Positions 25,783 through 35,226 of a stretch of 64,000 nucleotides of DNA are shown piece after piece. The notes under the pieces were generated by a model. It searched no databases, was not told the DNA's origin, and worked only from the letters and a program-made list of their open reading frames with translations. A program made the translations under genes and the position numbers. Numbering within the stretch: the first letter of the stretch is position 1; every line of letters begins with the position of its first letter. The stretch is taken from assembly GCA_019417325.1 (NCBI GenBank), contig DXVO01000017.1, positions 1 to 64,000 on the forward strand, in the 5' to 3' direction. Source of the DNA: Parabacteroides sp. Its GTDB lineage: Bacteria > Bacteroidota > Bacteroidia > Bacteroidales > Tannerellaceae.

Positions 25783-27756
25783 ATGAAAGTATTTAATAAA
25801 TATACCGTTTTATTGGCCGGTAGTTTAATGTTACTGTCGTCATGTAATGATTATTTAAACAAAGAGCCGATCGATGCCATTACGCCTGATACTTATTTAT
25901 ACTCGGAGGCGGATTTGGGCTCATATGCTTTGGAGCAATATAACTTTAATACGCATTCGGGTGCCGGGCTTGGCATTTGGGCGAATGATAACCATACAGA
26001 CAATCAGGCTACAAGCAGTTATGACAACAGATGGATACCGGGAGAATGGCGAGTGAAAGACCATTATGATAACGCATCAGACGACCCTTATTATTTCGCC
26101 AATATTTATAATTGCAATTATTTCCTGGAAACAGTTATGCCGCGTTACGAAAAAGGTGAGATAAGTGGGGCTGATGATATGGTCAAACATTATATCGGAG
26201 AAGTGTATTTTCTGCGTGCATGGAATTATTTCAGTAAGTTGAAAACTTTTGGCGACTTCCCGATTGTGAAGGAAACTTTACCGGATGAGAAACCGGTATT
26301 AGTGGAAGCCAGCAAACGTCAACCACGCCATTTGGTTGCCCGTTTTATATTGGAGGATCTGGATAAAGCGATTGAATTCCTCTCCAATAATCCAACGGGA
26401 GGCACTAATCGTATAACAAAGAATGCGGCTTATTTGGTAAAATCACGTGTGGCATTGTATGAAGCCAGCTGGGAAACCTATCATGCCAACACTGCTTTCA
26501 TTCCGAATGGCCCGGGTTATCCGGGACCACAGGTAGACTATGATGCACAGAGTGAAATTGCCTTTTTCCTGAAAGAATGTAAAGAGGCTGCTGTTGCTGT
26601 TGCGGACAATGTCCCTTTAGCTGTTAACAACCATGTATGGGCAGATGGAAGTGCGAAGATGAATAATCCTTATTTTGCACAATTTTCGGCTGACAACATG
26701 AGTGGTTATCCGGAAATCCTGCTCTGGAGAGATTATAATATCGATATGGGGATTAATCATTCAGCCGGTTATTATATTCGCGTAGGAGGCAACAGTGGTT
26801 TTACCCGTCAGTATATGGAAACGTTCCTGATGAAAAATGGTTTGCCTATCTATGCTCCCCATAGCGGATATAAAGGAGACAAGTCTATTTCGGACGTACG
26901 TGCTGGCCGTGACGAACGTTTGCAACTTTTCACGATGACTCCGAATGAAGTATTAACGGAAGGACAAGTTGAATTTGTAGATACGTTGCCATCCTTGCCC
27001 AACATTCTTGCAAAGGCAGAAAGTCGATGTGTTACAGGCTATCAAATGCGTAAGGGCTTATCTGACAATTGGAGTCGCGACTGGAATCAATCGGCCGAAG
27101 CTTGCCCGATTTTCCGTGCTACCGAGGCATACCTTAATTATCTGGAAGCATCCTGCATCGAAAATGGGGGTAACAGCATTGATGTTAAAGCTGCAAGTTA
27201 CTGGCACCAGCTACGTGAAAGAGCCGGTCTGCCTGCCGATTATAATGTAACGGTAGCCGCTACAGATCTCAGCAAGGAAAACGACTGGGCTGTCTATTCT
27301 GCAGGTATGCAGGTCACTTCGTTATTATTTAATATCCGCCGCGAACGTCGTTGCGAACTATTGGAAGAAGGTTTTCGCATGGACGACCTTAAACGTTGGA
27401 GGTCTTTGGACCAACTGAATACCACCTGGCAACCTGAAGGGTTTAATCTATGGGAATCCGGAGTATATAAAAAGTATGAAGAACAGGGGTATAAGTTAGT
27501 GGATGACGGGTCGGATTTAGCAAATGTATCATCTCGCACTCTAAGTACTTATCTTCGTCCTTACGAGATAATGAACAAGACTTCCAATTTGATGTATGGC
27601 AAGGGGTATAATTGGTGTGAGGCACATTATTTGAATCCGATATCAGTTGTTCACTTCCGTAATACAGCTGCGGATTCGAAAGACGTAAATACATCTGTAA
27701 TTTACCAGAACCCGGGCTGGCCTATTGTAGCCGACCAGGGTCCGACGGTTAAATAA
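25783..27756 (+). CDS. SusD/RagB-family glycan-binding lipoprotein, long form
   Basis: Surface lipoprotein of 657 residues, larger than the other SusD proteins in the window (about 500-556). The lipobox Cys is at residue 21 (LMLLSSC). SusD features include YFLRAWNYFSKLKTFGDFPI near residue 145 and the C-terminal block NIRRERRCELLEEGFRMDDLKRW. The extra length is spread over loops in the middle and C-terminal parts, which often form the binding face. Confidence 0.94.
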   Translation: MKVFNKYTVLLAGSLMLLSSCNDYLNKEPIDAITPDTYLYSEADLGSYALEQYNFNTHSGAGLGIWANDNHTDNQATSSYDNRWIPGEWRVKDHYDNASDDPYYFANIYNCNYFLETVMPRYEKGEISGADDMVKHYIGEVYFLRAWNYFSKLKTFGDFPIVKETLPDEKPVLVEASKRQPRHLVARFILEDLDKAIEFLSNNPTGGTNRITKNAAYLVKSRVALYEASWETYHANTAFIPNGPGYPGPQVDYDAQSEIAFFLKECKEAAVAVADNVPLAVNNHVWADGSAKMNNPYFAQFSADNMSGYPEILLWRDYNIDMGINHSAGYYIRVGGNSGFTRQYMETFLMKNGLPIYAPHSGYKGDKSISDVRAGRDERLQLFTMTPNEVLTEGQVEFVDTLPSLPNILAKAESRCVTGYQMRKGLSDNWSRDWNQSAEACPIFRATEAYLNYLEASCIENGGNSIDVKAASYWHQLRERAGLPADYNVTVAATDLSKENDWAVYSAGMQVTSLLFNIRRERRCELLEEGFRMDDLKRWRSLDQLNTTWQPEGFNLWESGVYKKYEEQGYKLVDDGSDLANVSSRTLSTYLRPYEIMNKTSNLMYGKGYNWCEAHYLNPISVVHFRNTAADSKDVNTSVIYQNPGWPIVADQGPTVK

Positions 27757-27764
27757 TAACAGAA

Positions 27765-27845
27765 ACCGGACACAGAACACGCAGAGTAGCACAGATTTAT
27801 TTTATTGAGAACTAATAATATCTGTGTTACCCAGCGGCGTCCGGT
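27765..27845 (+). terminator. Imperfect long hairpin between susD and GH16
   Basis: Outer arm ACCGGAC (27765-27771) pairs with GTCCGGT (27839-27845); inner arm CACAGAT (27790-27796) pairs with ATCTGTG (27820-27826). It has the look of a dispersed intergenic repeat. No T-run follows directly, so termination is uncertain; it may stabilise the susCD mRNA end. Confidence 0.45.
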
Positions 27846-27936
27846 AAATATTATCGAATTTTGTACTGCCCCTTTTTCTGTTAAACAAACACAAAACAAT
27901 TTATTAGTAGTAATCTTCCGTTTAATAAATAATATC

Positions 27937-28947
27937 GTGGAAAATCATACATTTACACTTCTGGCAACCGTGGTACTACTGGTCATGAGCAGCATTGTAC
28001 TGAATGCACAAAATAAACTTCCCCGGGAAGACGAATCATTAGTCTACCCTAAACCTTCGAAATCGATTAAACTTAAACCGGGGGAACAACATCCGACCCA
28101 AAAAGGATGGTATTTTTATACTGCTCATGAATTTAAAGATAAAGATGTTAACCCAAATGGCGTGCCTTTTGGGTTTGAAGATCAGATGAAATGGTTTCAA
28201 AACCATGCAGCCATTGATAACAGTAAATGTATGAAGGTTAAAAATGGTGTCCTCCATCTTCTCACGATAAACGAACCGGATTCGATAGTCAACTTTTTTG
28301 GTAACACCGTAAAATATTCGACTTACTCGGCTCAGACGGTAGCGGCCATTTCTCCGCAATATTGGGGAGTATTTACAGAAAATATGCGTTATGAAGTACG
28401 TATGAAATGCAGTCATGAATTGGGATTTAACCACGCATTATGGTTTATGCCGGAAAGTAGCCGGTATGGCAAAGAAGGAGGCGCCGACTATAAAGGATGG
28501 CCTAAGTGTGGAGAAATTGATCTGTTGGAAACGCCACGGGATAAACCGAATGAAAAAGCGTGGTTTACCCTCCATTCTGAAAATTACAATAGCAAGTCTC
28601 CAAACGGAAGTATTTATAAAACACTGGACTTGAAGGATATGAACGAGTGGCATATCTATTGGATTGAACTTACTGCGAAAGAAATCCGCGCCGGTATTAA
28701 TGGCGAATGCTACTTTGTCCATAACTATGGAGATAAAGGGGACATGGATTGGCCGTGGAATACACCTCAAGGATGGTTTTTTATGATGACTCCGGGCCTG
28801 TCATTTAATCCGGATTCATGGATGGGGGCTGCAAATCCGGCAGATTGGAATCCAAGCTCACCTCCTAATATGCAAATAGACTGGATCCGAGTATATGTTA
28901 ATGATAAATACAGAGGAGCAGCGCCTCCCAAAGCTAAATATTACTAA
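27937..28947 (+). CDS. GH16 family endo-glycosidase (possible mucin O-glycanase)
   Basis: Secreted beta-jelly-roll hydrolase of about 336 residues. The GH16 active-site signature EIDxxE is present as Glu193-Ile-Asp195-Leu-Leu-Glu198 in KCGEIDLLE, with Glu193 the expected nucleophile and Glu198 the acid/base. The open frame runs back to 27805 but starts with TTG inside a hairpin region; the best start is GTG 27937, which gives a normal signal peptide ending LNAQ. GH16 members act on beta-glucans, algal galactans or, in gut species, inner beta-1,4-galactosyl links of mucin O-glycans. The host-glycan setting favours the last; this is inference. Confidence 0.85.
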   Translation: MENHTFTLLATVVLLVMSSIVLNAQNKLPREDESLVYPKPSKSIKLKPGEQHPTQKGWYFYTAHEFKDKDVNPNGVPFGFEDQMKWFQNHAAIDNSKCMKVKNGVLHLLTINEPDSIVNFFGNTVKYSTYSAQTVAAISPQYWGVFTENMRYEVRMKCSHELGFNHALWFMPESSRYGKEGGADYKGWPKCGEIDLLETPRDKPNEKAWFTLHSENYNSKSPNGSIYKTLDLKDMNEWHIYWIELTAKEIRAGINGECYFVHNYGDKGDMDWPWNTPQGWFFMMTPGLSFNPDSWMGAANPADWNPSSPPNMQIDWIRVYVNDKYRGAAPPKAKYY

Positions 28948-29148
28948 CTAAGTTTCTTTTTGCTCTTTTTTGCTGTCCTTTCCTTTCTCAAAAGACATTT
29001 GGTGCTCTCTATAGATATGAATGAAAGGCACATGATGGAAATCAAAGATGTGAGAAAAGAGGATATTCTTTTTATCTCCATCCGGAATGATTTTCCTTTG
29101 GAATAGACGAATTTGAATTCTTATATCATTCCATATGGTCTAAAAACG

Positions 29149-29156
29149 TATCTTTG
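29149..29156 (+). promoter_or_regulatory. Possible -7 box upstream of GH2
   Basis: TATCTTTG matches TAnnTTTG and lies about 50 bp before the GH2 ATG; no -33 TTTG is seen at the right distance. The 257-bp gap before it otherwise shows nothing I can name. Confidence 0.35.
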
Positions 29157-29204
29157 GGTTGAATTTAATTTCGGAAGATAAAGAACAAACTAAAACAAAC
29201 TAAA

Positions 29205-31865
29205 ATGCAAATGAGAAAATTAATTGGTTATATTTTATTAAACCTGCTCTGTGTCCCCTTATGGGCTGCCCATCAGCCGGAGTTCTCGACAGCCGGCTTT
29301 TTCCAACTGGAAAATACCGGGCGGGAAGTGTATTCGATGAATCCTGCCTGGCGTTTTTACAAAGGAGCCATGAATGGTGCCGAAGCTAAAGATTTCAATG
29401 ATAAAAGTTGGACGGTCGTTTCTTTGCCGAACGGTATCGAATATTTGCCGACCGAGGCAAGCGGATGTATCAATTACCAGGGTGAAGTCTGGTATCGTAA
29501 GCATTTCACTCCCGATGCTGCTTTAAAGGGAAAGAAACTTTTCCTACATTTCGAAGCCATTATGGGAAAAAGCAAAATATTTGTCAACGGGAAACTGCTG
29601 ACGGAACATTTCGGTGGATATCTCCCTGTTGTGGTGGACGTGACGGATGCACTGGATTGGAACGGGGAGAATGTAATTGCCGTCTGGGCGGACAACAGCG
29701 ATGATCCTTCCTATCCTCCCGGAAAGGCACAAGACGTACTGGACTATACTTATTTCGGAGGTATTTACCGTGATTGTTGGCTGGTAGCTCATAACAATGT
29801 GTTCATCACCGATCCCAATTATGAAAATGAAGTGGCCGGAGGTGGGCTGTTTGTCGCTTTCGATAAGGTATCGGAAACTTCTGCCGAAGTACTGTTGAAA
29901 ATACAGGTGCGTAATGCAACAAAGAAATCCTTTTCCGGAGTTGTCGAATATACCTTGTTGCAACCGGATGGAACGCAAGTCGCTTATCTGAATGACAAGA
30001 TTCAGGTAAAAGCAGGCAAAGCGCTTACCTCATCCGATAGACTGCTGGTGAAGGAACCGAAGTTATGGACTCCGTCTGCTCCCACCTTATATAACCTGTT
30101 GGTTCGTATCCTCGATAAAGAGGGGAACGTTGTAGACGGTTACCGCCGCCGTGTAGGTATCCGCAGTATCGAGTTTAAAGGAAAAGACGGTTTCTGGTTA
30201 AACGGAAAGCCCTATGGGAAGCCATTAATCGGAGCGAACCGTCATCAGGATTTTGCGGTAGTAGGCAATGCCGTAGCGAACAGTATCCATTGGAGGGATG
30301 CCAAAAAGTTGAAAGAGGCAGGCATGGAAATCATCCGTAATGCCCACTGCCCGCAAGACCCGGCATTTATGGATGCGTGCGACGAATTAGGTTTGTTTGT
30401 GATTGTCAATACCCCCGGCTGGCAGTTCTGGAACGATGCTCCCGAGTTTGCACAGCGTGTTTACAGCGATATCCGTAATATGGTGCGCCGCGACCGCAAT
30501 CACCCCTGTGTATGGTTATGGGAACCGATATTGAATGAAACCTGGTATCCGGCGGATTTTGCCAAAAATACCCGTGATATTGTGGATGAAGAATATCCCT
30601 ATCCTTCCTGTTATTGCGGAAGCGATAGTGAAGCACGTGGACACGAGAATTTCCCGGTTTATTTTGCCCATCCGATGAATATGCAGGATGCATCCAAAGA
30701 AATAGACCCGACAAAAACCTATTTTACCCGTGAATGGGGGGATAATGTGGACGATTGGAGTTCGCATAATTCACCCAGCCGTGCGGCGCGTAATTGGGGA
30801 GAACAACCGATGCGGGTACAGGCCGAGCATTATGCACACCCTTCCTATCCGGTCACCAGCTATGATGAACTGTACCGCCAGTCGCCACAACATGTAGGCG
30901 GTTGCCTCTGGCATTCGTTCGACCATCAGCGAGGCTATCATCCCGACCCTTTCTATGGAGGTTTGATGGACGTTTTCCGGCAGTCTAAATATGCTTACTA
31001 TCTGTTTATGGCACAGCGTCCGGCTGTAAAAAACAATCAGCTTGCAGGAAGTGGCCCGATGGTCTATATAGCGCATGAAATGACACCATTTTCAGGGAAA
31101 GATGTAACCGTTTACTCTAATTGTGATGAAGTACGCCTCACCTTTACGAAAGGAGGTAAGACGTATACGTATAAAAAGGATAAGAACCGTAGGGGGATGC
31201 CTTCTCCGATCATCACATTCCCGGATGTATACGATTTTATGGTGGATAAAGCTTTGTCGAGAGCAAACAAACAGGATGAAGTCTATTTGCTTGCCGAAGG
31301 CCTGATGGACGGAAAAGTGGTAGCCACACATAAGGTCGTACCTGCCCGCCGTCCCGAAAAAATTCTGCTTTGGGTCGATAACGAAGGAACCGACTTAAAA
31401 GCTGATGGCTCCGATTTTGTAACGGTCGTAGCTGCTGTAGCGGATAAACAAGGCAATATAAAACGCTTGAACAATTATTATATCCGCTTCTCCATCGAAG
31501 GGGAAGGGCGTATATTGGGCGGTCCGGAAATTTTGGCAAATCCGGCTCCTGTAAAATGGGGAACTGCACCGGTTCTGGTTCAGTCTACTTTGAAGCCCGG
31601 AAAAATACGGATTACAGCCAGCGTCCTGTTTGAAGGCTCGCAGATGCCTATGAGTGCGGAGTTGGAACTTGAATCCAAACCCGCTTCTTTCCCGCTGGTT
31701 TATAACCGGGAAGAAGCAGCCCGGATTCCGTTGGGTAGTGTCTCTGCCGGGCAGTCGTCCGCTTCAAAGACGGATACCGAACGTGAAGTGGAACGCTTAC
31801 GTAAAGAATTAAACAGCTTGAAGCTGAAAGAAGTGGAACGCCAGCAATCGGAGTTCGGCGAATAA
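29205..31865 (+). CDS. GH2 family glycosidase (probable beta-galactosidase)
   Basis: Secreted enzyme of 886 residues with signal peptide (1 to about 23), sugar-binding jelly roll (about 40-200, with WYRKHF and NGKLLTEHFGGY), immunoglobulin-like domain, then the TIM barrel from about 340 (GANRHQDF, IRNAHCPQDPAFMDACDELGL). Acid/base is Glu445 (in LNETW) and nucleophile Glu510 (in TREWGDN). A C-terminal beta domain is followed by a charged heptad-rich tail (about 855-886, TEREVERLRKELNSLKL) that may form a coiled coil, unusual for GH2. It probably trims beta-Gal ends from products of the GH16 in the same locus. Confidence 0.9.
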   Translation: MQMRKLIGYILLNLLCVPLWAAHQPEFSTAGFFQLENTGREVYSMNPAWRFYKGAMNGAEAKDFNDKSWTVVSLPNGIEYLPTEASGCINYQGEVWYRKHFTPDAALKGKKLFLHFEAIMGKSKIFVNGKLLTEHFGGYLPVVVDVTDALDWNGENVIAVWADNSDDPSYPPGKAQDVLDYTYFGGIYRDCWLVAHNNVFITDPNYENEVAGGGLFVAFDKVSETSAEVLLKIQVRNATKKSFSGVVEYTLLQPDGTQVAYLNDKIQVKAGKALTSSDRLLVKEPKLWTPSAPTLYNLLVRILDKEGNVVDGYRRRVGIRSIEFKGKDGFWLNGKPYGKPLIGANRHQDFAVVGNAVANSIHWRDAKKLKEAGMEIIRNAHCPQDPAFMDACDELGLFVIVNTPGWQFWNDAPEFAQRVYSDIRNMVRRDRNHPCVWLWEPILNETWYPADFAKNTRDIVDEEYPYPSCYCGSDSEARGHENFPVYFAHPMNMQDASKEIDPTKTYFTREWGDNVDDWSSHNSPSRAARNWGEQPMRVQAEHYAHPSYPVTSYDELYRQSPQHVGGCLWHSFDHQRGYHPDPFYGGLMDVFRQSKYAYYLFMAQRPAVKNNQLAGSGPMVYIAHEMTPFSGKDVTVYSNCDEVRLTFTKGGKTYTYKKDKNRRGMPSPIITFPDVYDFMVDKALSRANKQDEVYLLAEGLMDGKVVATHKVVPARRPEKILLWVDNEGTDLKADGSDFVTVVAAVADKQGNIKRLNNYYIRFSIEGEGRILGGPEILANPAPVKWGTAPVLVQSTLKPGKIRITASVLFEGSQMPMSAELELESKPASFPLVYNREEAARIPLGSVSAGQSSASKTDTEREVERLRKELNSLKLKEVERQQSEFGE

Positions 31866-31884
31866 GGTTAATCCCTGAAAAAAG

Positions 31885-31954
31885 TTTCCCGCCCTTCCGG
31901 GAGGTCGCAAAAACTTCAAAAAAGTTTTTTGGAACCTCCCGGAAGGGCGGGAAA
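31885..31954. terminator. Very long perfect hairpin after GH2
   Basis: A 21-bp perfect stem (31885-31905, TTTCCCGCCCTTCCGGGAGGT, with 31934-31954) encloses a second AAAAACTT/AAGTTTTT stem. It is unusually stable and GC-rich for this region, so it is either a strong bidirectional terminator or a small palindromic repeat element. Confidence 0.75.
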
Positions 31955-32045
31955 GCTTTAAAATTGATTTTTGAACTTTTCAGACAGCCGCGCAAGCATC
32001 AAAATCTCTTTTTTTTGTTTTATCTTAGCGCGCAAAAGGAATACC

Positions 32046-32600
32046 ATGGAGAGTATATCGGAGGTCAAGGCATTCAATAATCTTTATTCTGACTATCACG
32101 GGTTGTTCGTCCGTTTTGCCGGCACGTACGTTCAAGACGTGATGGCGGCAGAGGATATTGTTGTCGAAGCGATTATGTACTACTGGGAAAGACGCGCCTC
32201 CCTTGCTCATGATTCCTGTGCCCAGGCATATATTCTGGAAGTCGTCAAACATAAATGCCTGAACTATTTGCGTCATCTTCGTATCCGTGAAGATGCGGAA
32301 TTGCAAATGCAAGAACATTTCAACCGCGTAAACAATCTCCGTATAGCGACTTTGGAAGCCTGCGACCCTCAGGAAATATTTAGTTCCGAGGCACAGACCC
32401 TAATAGATGAAGCCTTAGAAATGATGCCGGAGAAAACCCGCCAAATATTCCTGATGAGCCGGTATGAGAATAAAACTTACAGCGAAATAGCCGGTCATTT
32501 CTCCCTTTCCGTTAAAAGTGTGGAGTTTCATATCTCCAAAGCTCTGAAGATATTGAAGGAAAAACTAAGAGATTATATTGGTGTCGTGCTCTTTTTCTGA
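32046..32600 (+). CDS. ECF RNA polymerase sigma factor, Bacteroidetes type
   Basis: Sigma-70 factor of 184 residues. Region 2 is about residues 8-75 (AFNNLYSDYHGLFVRFAG, AEDIVVEAIMYYWERR), region 4 about 125-175 (MPEKTRQIFLMSRYENKTYSEIA). ATG 32046 is chosen because it aligns with the start of the paralogue at 10475; the frame is open back to 31971. The nearest FecR (35227) is 2.6 kb away, with an efflux gene on the other strand and a glycosidase between. It probably serves the GH110 locus, but this is inferred from proximity. Confidence 0.94.
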   Translation: MESISEVKAFNNLYSDYHGLFVRFAGTYVQDVMAAEDIVVEAIMYYWERRASLAHDSCAQAYILEVVKHKCLNYLRHLRIREDAELQMQEHFNRVNNLRIATLEACDPQEIFSSEAQTLIDEALEMMPEKTRQIFLMSRYENKTYSEIAGHFSLSVKSVEFHISKALKILKEKLRDYIGVVLFF

Positions 32601-32619
32601 AAAACAACCTGTATCAGAC

Positions 32620-32952
32620 TTAATGAGATACTGTTTTAGAGAACACATTAATCACCACTACTCCGATAATAATAAAAGCCAATCCGATAATGGCTGGTAA
32701 ATCGAGATGCTGCTTAAAGAAAAACAATCCGATAAGAGAAATAAGAATAATTCCGACCCCCGACCAAATCGCATAAGCAATACCTACAGGGATTGTTTTC
32801 ATTACAAGACTCAGACAAAAGAATGCTGCAATATATCCTAATACCGTAATAATGGAAGGTGTAAGCCGTGTAAATTGTTGGCTCTCTTTTAAAAACGAGG
32901 TAGCTACCGTTTCCGCCACGATAGCCAGTAGTAGAAATAAATATTGCTTCAT
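32620..32952 (-). CDS. Small multidrug resistance (SMR) family efflux protein
   Basis: Inner-membrane protein of 110 residues with four transmembrane helices. The key membrane glutamate of the SMR family is Glu14 (AIVAETVATSFLK); the YAIWSGVG motif in helix 3 and GVVVINV in helix 4 are also typical. Family members exchange protons for cationic drugs or guanidinium-like compounds; the substrate cannot be told from sequence alone. It ends 19 bp from the convergent sigma gene and has its own promoter-like site, so it looks like an insertion into a glycan locus rather than a part of it. Confidence 0.92.
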   Translation of the reverse strand: MKQYLFLLLAIVAETVATSFLKESQQFTRLTPSIITVLGYIAAFFCLSLVMKTIPVGIAYAIWSGVGIILISLIGLFFFKQHLDLPAIIGLAFIIIGVVVINVFSKTVSH

Positions 32953-32973
32953 GTCATTTGTTTTTTAGTGGCA

Positions 32974-32981
32974 CAAAGCTA
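32974..32981 (-). promoter_or_regulatory. -7 box of the SMR gene
   Basis: On the minus strand TAGCTTTG fits TAnnTTTG, placed about 21 bp before the ATG at 32952. The -33 region has GTTT rather than TTTG at 18 bp. The leader would be very short. Confidence 0.4.
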
Positions 32982-33194
32982 TAGCAAGTTTACAACTTAA
33001 AACTTCACATATGGTAATTTTCATTTATGGGTAAAAGTAGAATAGGTTGAATAGTATGCTGGTTAGAAACAAAATTACTGAAATATTCGGCTCTTAGAAA
33101 AAATAGTGTATTTTTCATTAGGGTATTTTTTATCCCAAGTGCTCTTATAATAGATACTTGAAAAACACTGTATAATTTTCAATATAAGAATCAA

Positions 33195-35195
33195 ATGAAG
33201 AAACGACAATTTTACCTATTGTTTTTACTTGTAATCGGCTGTTTATCTGTGTCGGCCGCTAATCGTTGGGTGATAAATTCCTCCGGGGGGATAACCTGGC
33301 ACGTGGATGGAAAAATACCACATGAAGACCACATTGAGATGAGTGGGTTGAAAGTCTCCACTGTTTTACGTTATGGCGTGGATGCCAATGGCGCATTTAC
33401 CCTGAACAGAAGCATGGTCTGGCCGATGCTTCGTACAATTCCTAATAATACCCATGCCAGCTTGATGCGCCGTTTTGCCTGGAACATTACAGATATGATA
33501 GAAGCAAACGGGCAATCTTTACTGAATGAACAGGTAAAAGACATCACTTTAAATGGAACGATGGTCGTACAAAGTGAATTTATCCTGCCGAGAAAAGGGA
33601 AACTGGAGTTGACACGTATTTTATTTCCTTCTGTTTCCCATCCTGCTTTTTGCGAGAAATATGTTCTGAAGAATATGGGAGAAACACCGGTTGCGATAGA
33701 AATCCCTTCTTCCCGTTCCGTGATTGAAACGGATGCAAGTAAAGGTGTGGATGGCGGCTATAAACTGGTATCGTCTATACAGGGGCAAGCTGCGGTACAA
33801 CTAAAGCCCGGCGAAGAATATGTGTTTTATGCCTCTTTTGCCGGTTATAAATCGGACGAAAAGGAACTGGTACTGGATATAGATAAAGAATTACAGGCAC
33901 GTCAAAACCTGATAGCCGGTTTCTGGGATAATCTGGTACTGGATACTCCTGACCCGGTTATTAATACCATGTTTGCTTTCGCTAAAATCCGTGGGGCGGA
34001 AAGTATTTACGATACCAAAGGCGGTCTGATGCACGGGCCGGGCGGCGAATCTTATTATGCTGCTATCTGGGCAAACGACCAGGCTGAATATATCAATCCG
34101 TTCTTTCCTTATTTGGGATATGAAACAGGAAACCGCTCCGCACTCTGCTCTTATGAACATTTTGCCCGTTTTATGAATCCGGAATATAAACCGATACCCA
34201 GTTCTATTATCGCGGAAGGTACGGATATCTGGGCGGGAGCCGGCGACCGCGGGGATGCGGCAATGGTTGCCTATGGAGCTTCCCGTTACGCCTTATCACG
34301 TGGGGATAAAGCCGAAGCCGAAAAGCTATGGCCGTTAATCGAATGGACTTTGGAATATTGCAAACGCAATTTAAATGAAGGTGGCGTAGTAGCTTCCGAT
34401 GCAGACGAACTGGAAGGACGTTTCCCTGCCGGAAAAGCTAACCTGTGTACTTCTTCTCTTTATTATGATGCCTTGCGCTCTGCTGTTTATCTGGGGAAAA
34501 GCCTCGGAAAGCCTTCATCCCGATTGGCAACCTATACGAAACAGGCGGATACTTTGAAAAAGAATATCGACCGTTATTTCGGAGGAACTGTGGAAGGTTT
34601 CAATACCTATGAATATTATGAAGGAAACGATGTGTTGCGTTCCTGGATTTGCATACCGCTGACAGTTGGTATTTATGACCGGAAAGATGCCACTATCCAG
34701 GCATTATTTTCTCCGCGCTTGTGGACAGAAAACGGATTGCTGACCCAGGCGGGTAGCGAAACTTTCTGGGACCGTTCTACGCTTTATGCTCTGCGTGGTG
34801 TTTATGCCTGTGGAGAAACGGAGAAAGCGACTGATTATCTGAAATTCTATTCCAACCAACGTTTGTTGGGCGAACATGTGCCCTATGCTATCGAAGCATG
34901 GCCGGAAGGTAGCCAACGCCATCTTTCAGCCGAAAGCGGATTGTATTGCCGTATCATTACGGAAGGCATGTTCGGTATCCGTCCGACCGGGTTGAATTCA
35001 TTTACCCTGACACCCCGTTTGCCAAAGGACTGGGGATATATGAATCTGCGAGGGATCCGTGCCTTCGGGAAAACATTCGATATAGAGGTGAAACGTCTGG
35101 ATAGTAACAAGCTGAATGTCATTGTTAGTGCGGAAGGAAAAACTATTCGGAAGCAAACAATAAAAAAAGATGAAAAAATCAGCATAAAACTTTAG
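33195..35195 (+). CDS. Predicted (alpha/alpha)6-barrel (six-hairpin) glycosidase
   Basis: Secreted protein of 666 residues with a signal peptide (1 to about 21, ending SVSAA), an N-terminal beta-sandwich (about 25-240) and a helical-barrel region (about 245-590) with GGESYYAAIWANDQAEY, AGAGDRGDAAMVAYG and EAWPEGSQRHLSAESGL, followed by a small C-terminal beta domain. This layout resembles six-hairpin glycosidases (GH78/GH95/GH65-like), but I do not recognise the exact family and give no substrate. WANDQAE and EGTDIW contain acidic residues that could be catalytic. The FecR gene starts 31 bp after its stop, suggesting co-transcription of an enzyme with a regulator. Confidence 0.7.
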   Translation: MKKRQFYLLFLLVIGCLSVSAANRWVINSSGGITWHVDGKIPHEDHIEMSGLKVSTVLRYGVDANGAFTLNRSMVWPMLRTIPNNTHASLMRRFAWNITDMIEANGQSLLNEQVKDITLNGTMVVQSEFILPRKGKLELTRILFPSVSHPAFCEKYVLKNMGETPVAIEIPSSRSVIETDASKGVDGGYKLVSSIQGQAAVQLKPGEEYVFYASFAGYKSDEKELVLDIDKELQARQNLIAGFWDNLVLDTPDPVINTMFAFAKIRGAESIYDTKGGLMHGPGGESYYAAIWANDQAEYINPFFPYLGYETGNRSALCSYEHFARFMNPEYKPIPSSIIAEGTDIWAGAGDRGDAAMVAYGASRYALSRGDKAEAEKLWPLIEWTLEYCKRNLNEGGVVASDADELEGRFPAGKANLCTSSLYYDALRSAVYLGKSLGKPSSRLATYTKQADTLKKNIDRYFGGTVEGFNTYEYYEGNDVLRSWICIPLTVGIYDRKDATIQALFSPRLWTENGLLTQAGSETFWDRSTLYALRGVYACGETEKATDYLKFYSNQRLLGEHVPYAIEAWPEGSQRHLSAESGLYCRIITEGMFGIRPTGLNSFTLTPRLPKDWGYMNLRGIRAFGKTFDIEVKRLDSNKLNVIVSAEGKTIRKQTIKKDEKISIKL

Positions 35196-35226
35196 GGGGA
35201 TTTATTCTTCAAGTGCTTTACTATAT

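Noticed and set aside
32620..32952. SMR gene as a functional part of the glycan locus
   Set aside because: Opposite strand, its own promoter-like site and no known role of SMR proteins in glycan uptake; proximity alone is not evidence.
33136..35217. CAAGTGCT shared upstream of the genes at 33195 and 35227 as an ECF promoter
   Set aside because: An eight-base match is weak, and the second copy lies only about 10 bp before the fecR ATG, too close for a promoter of that gene.
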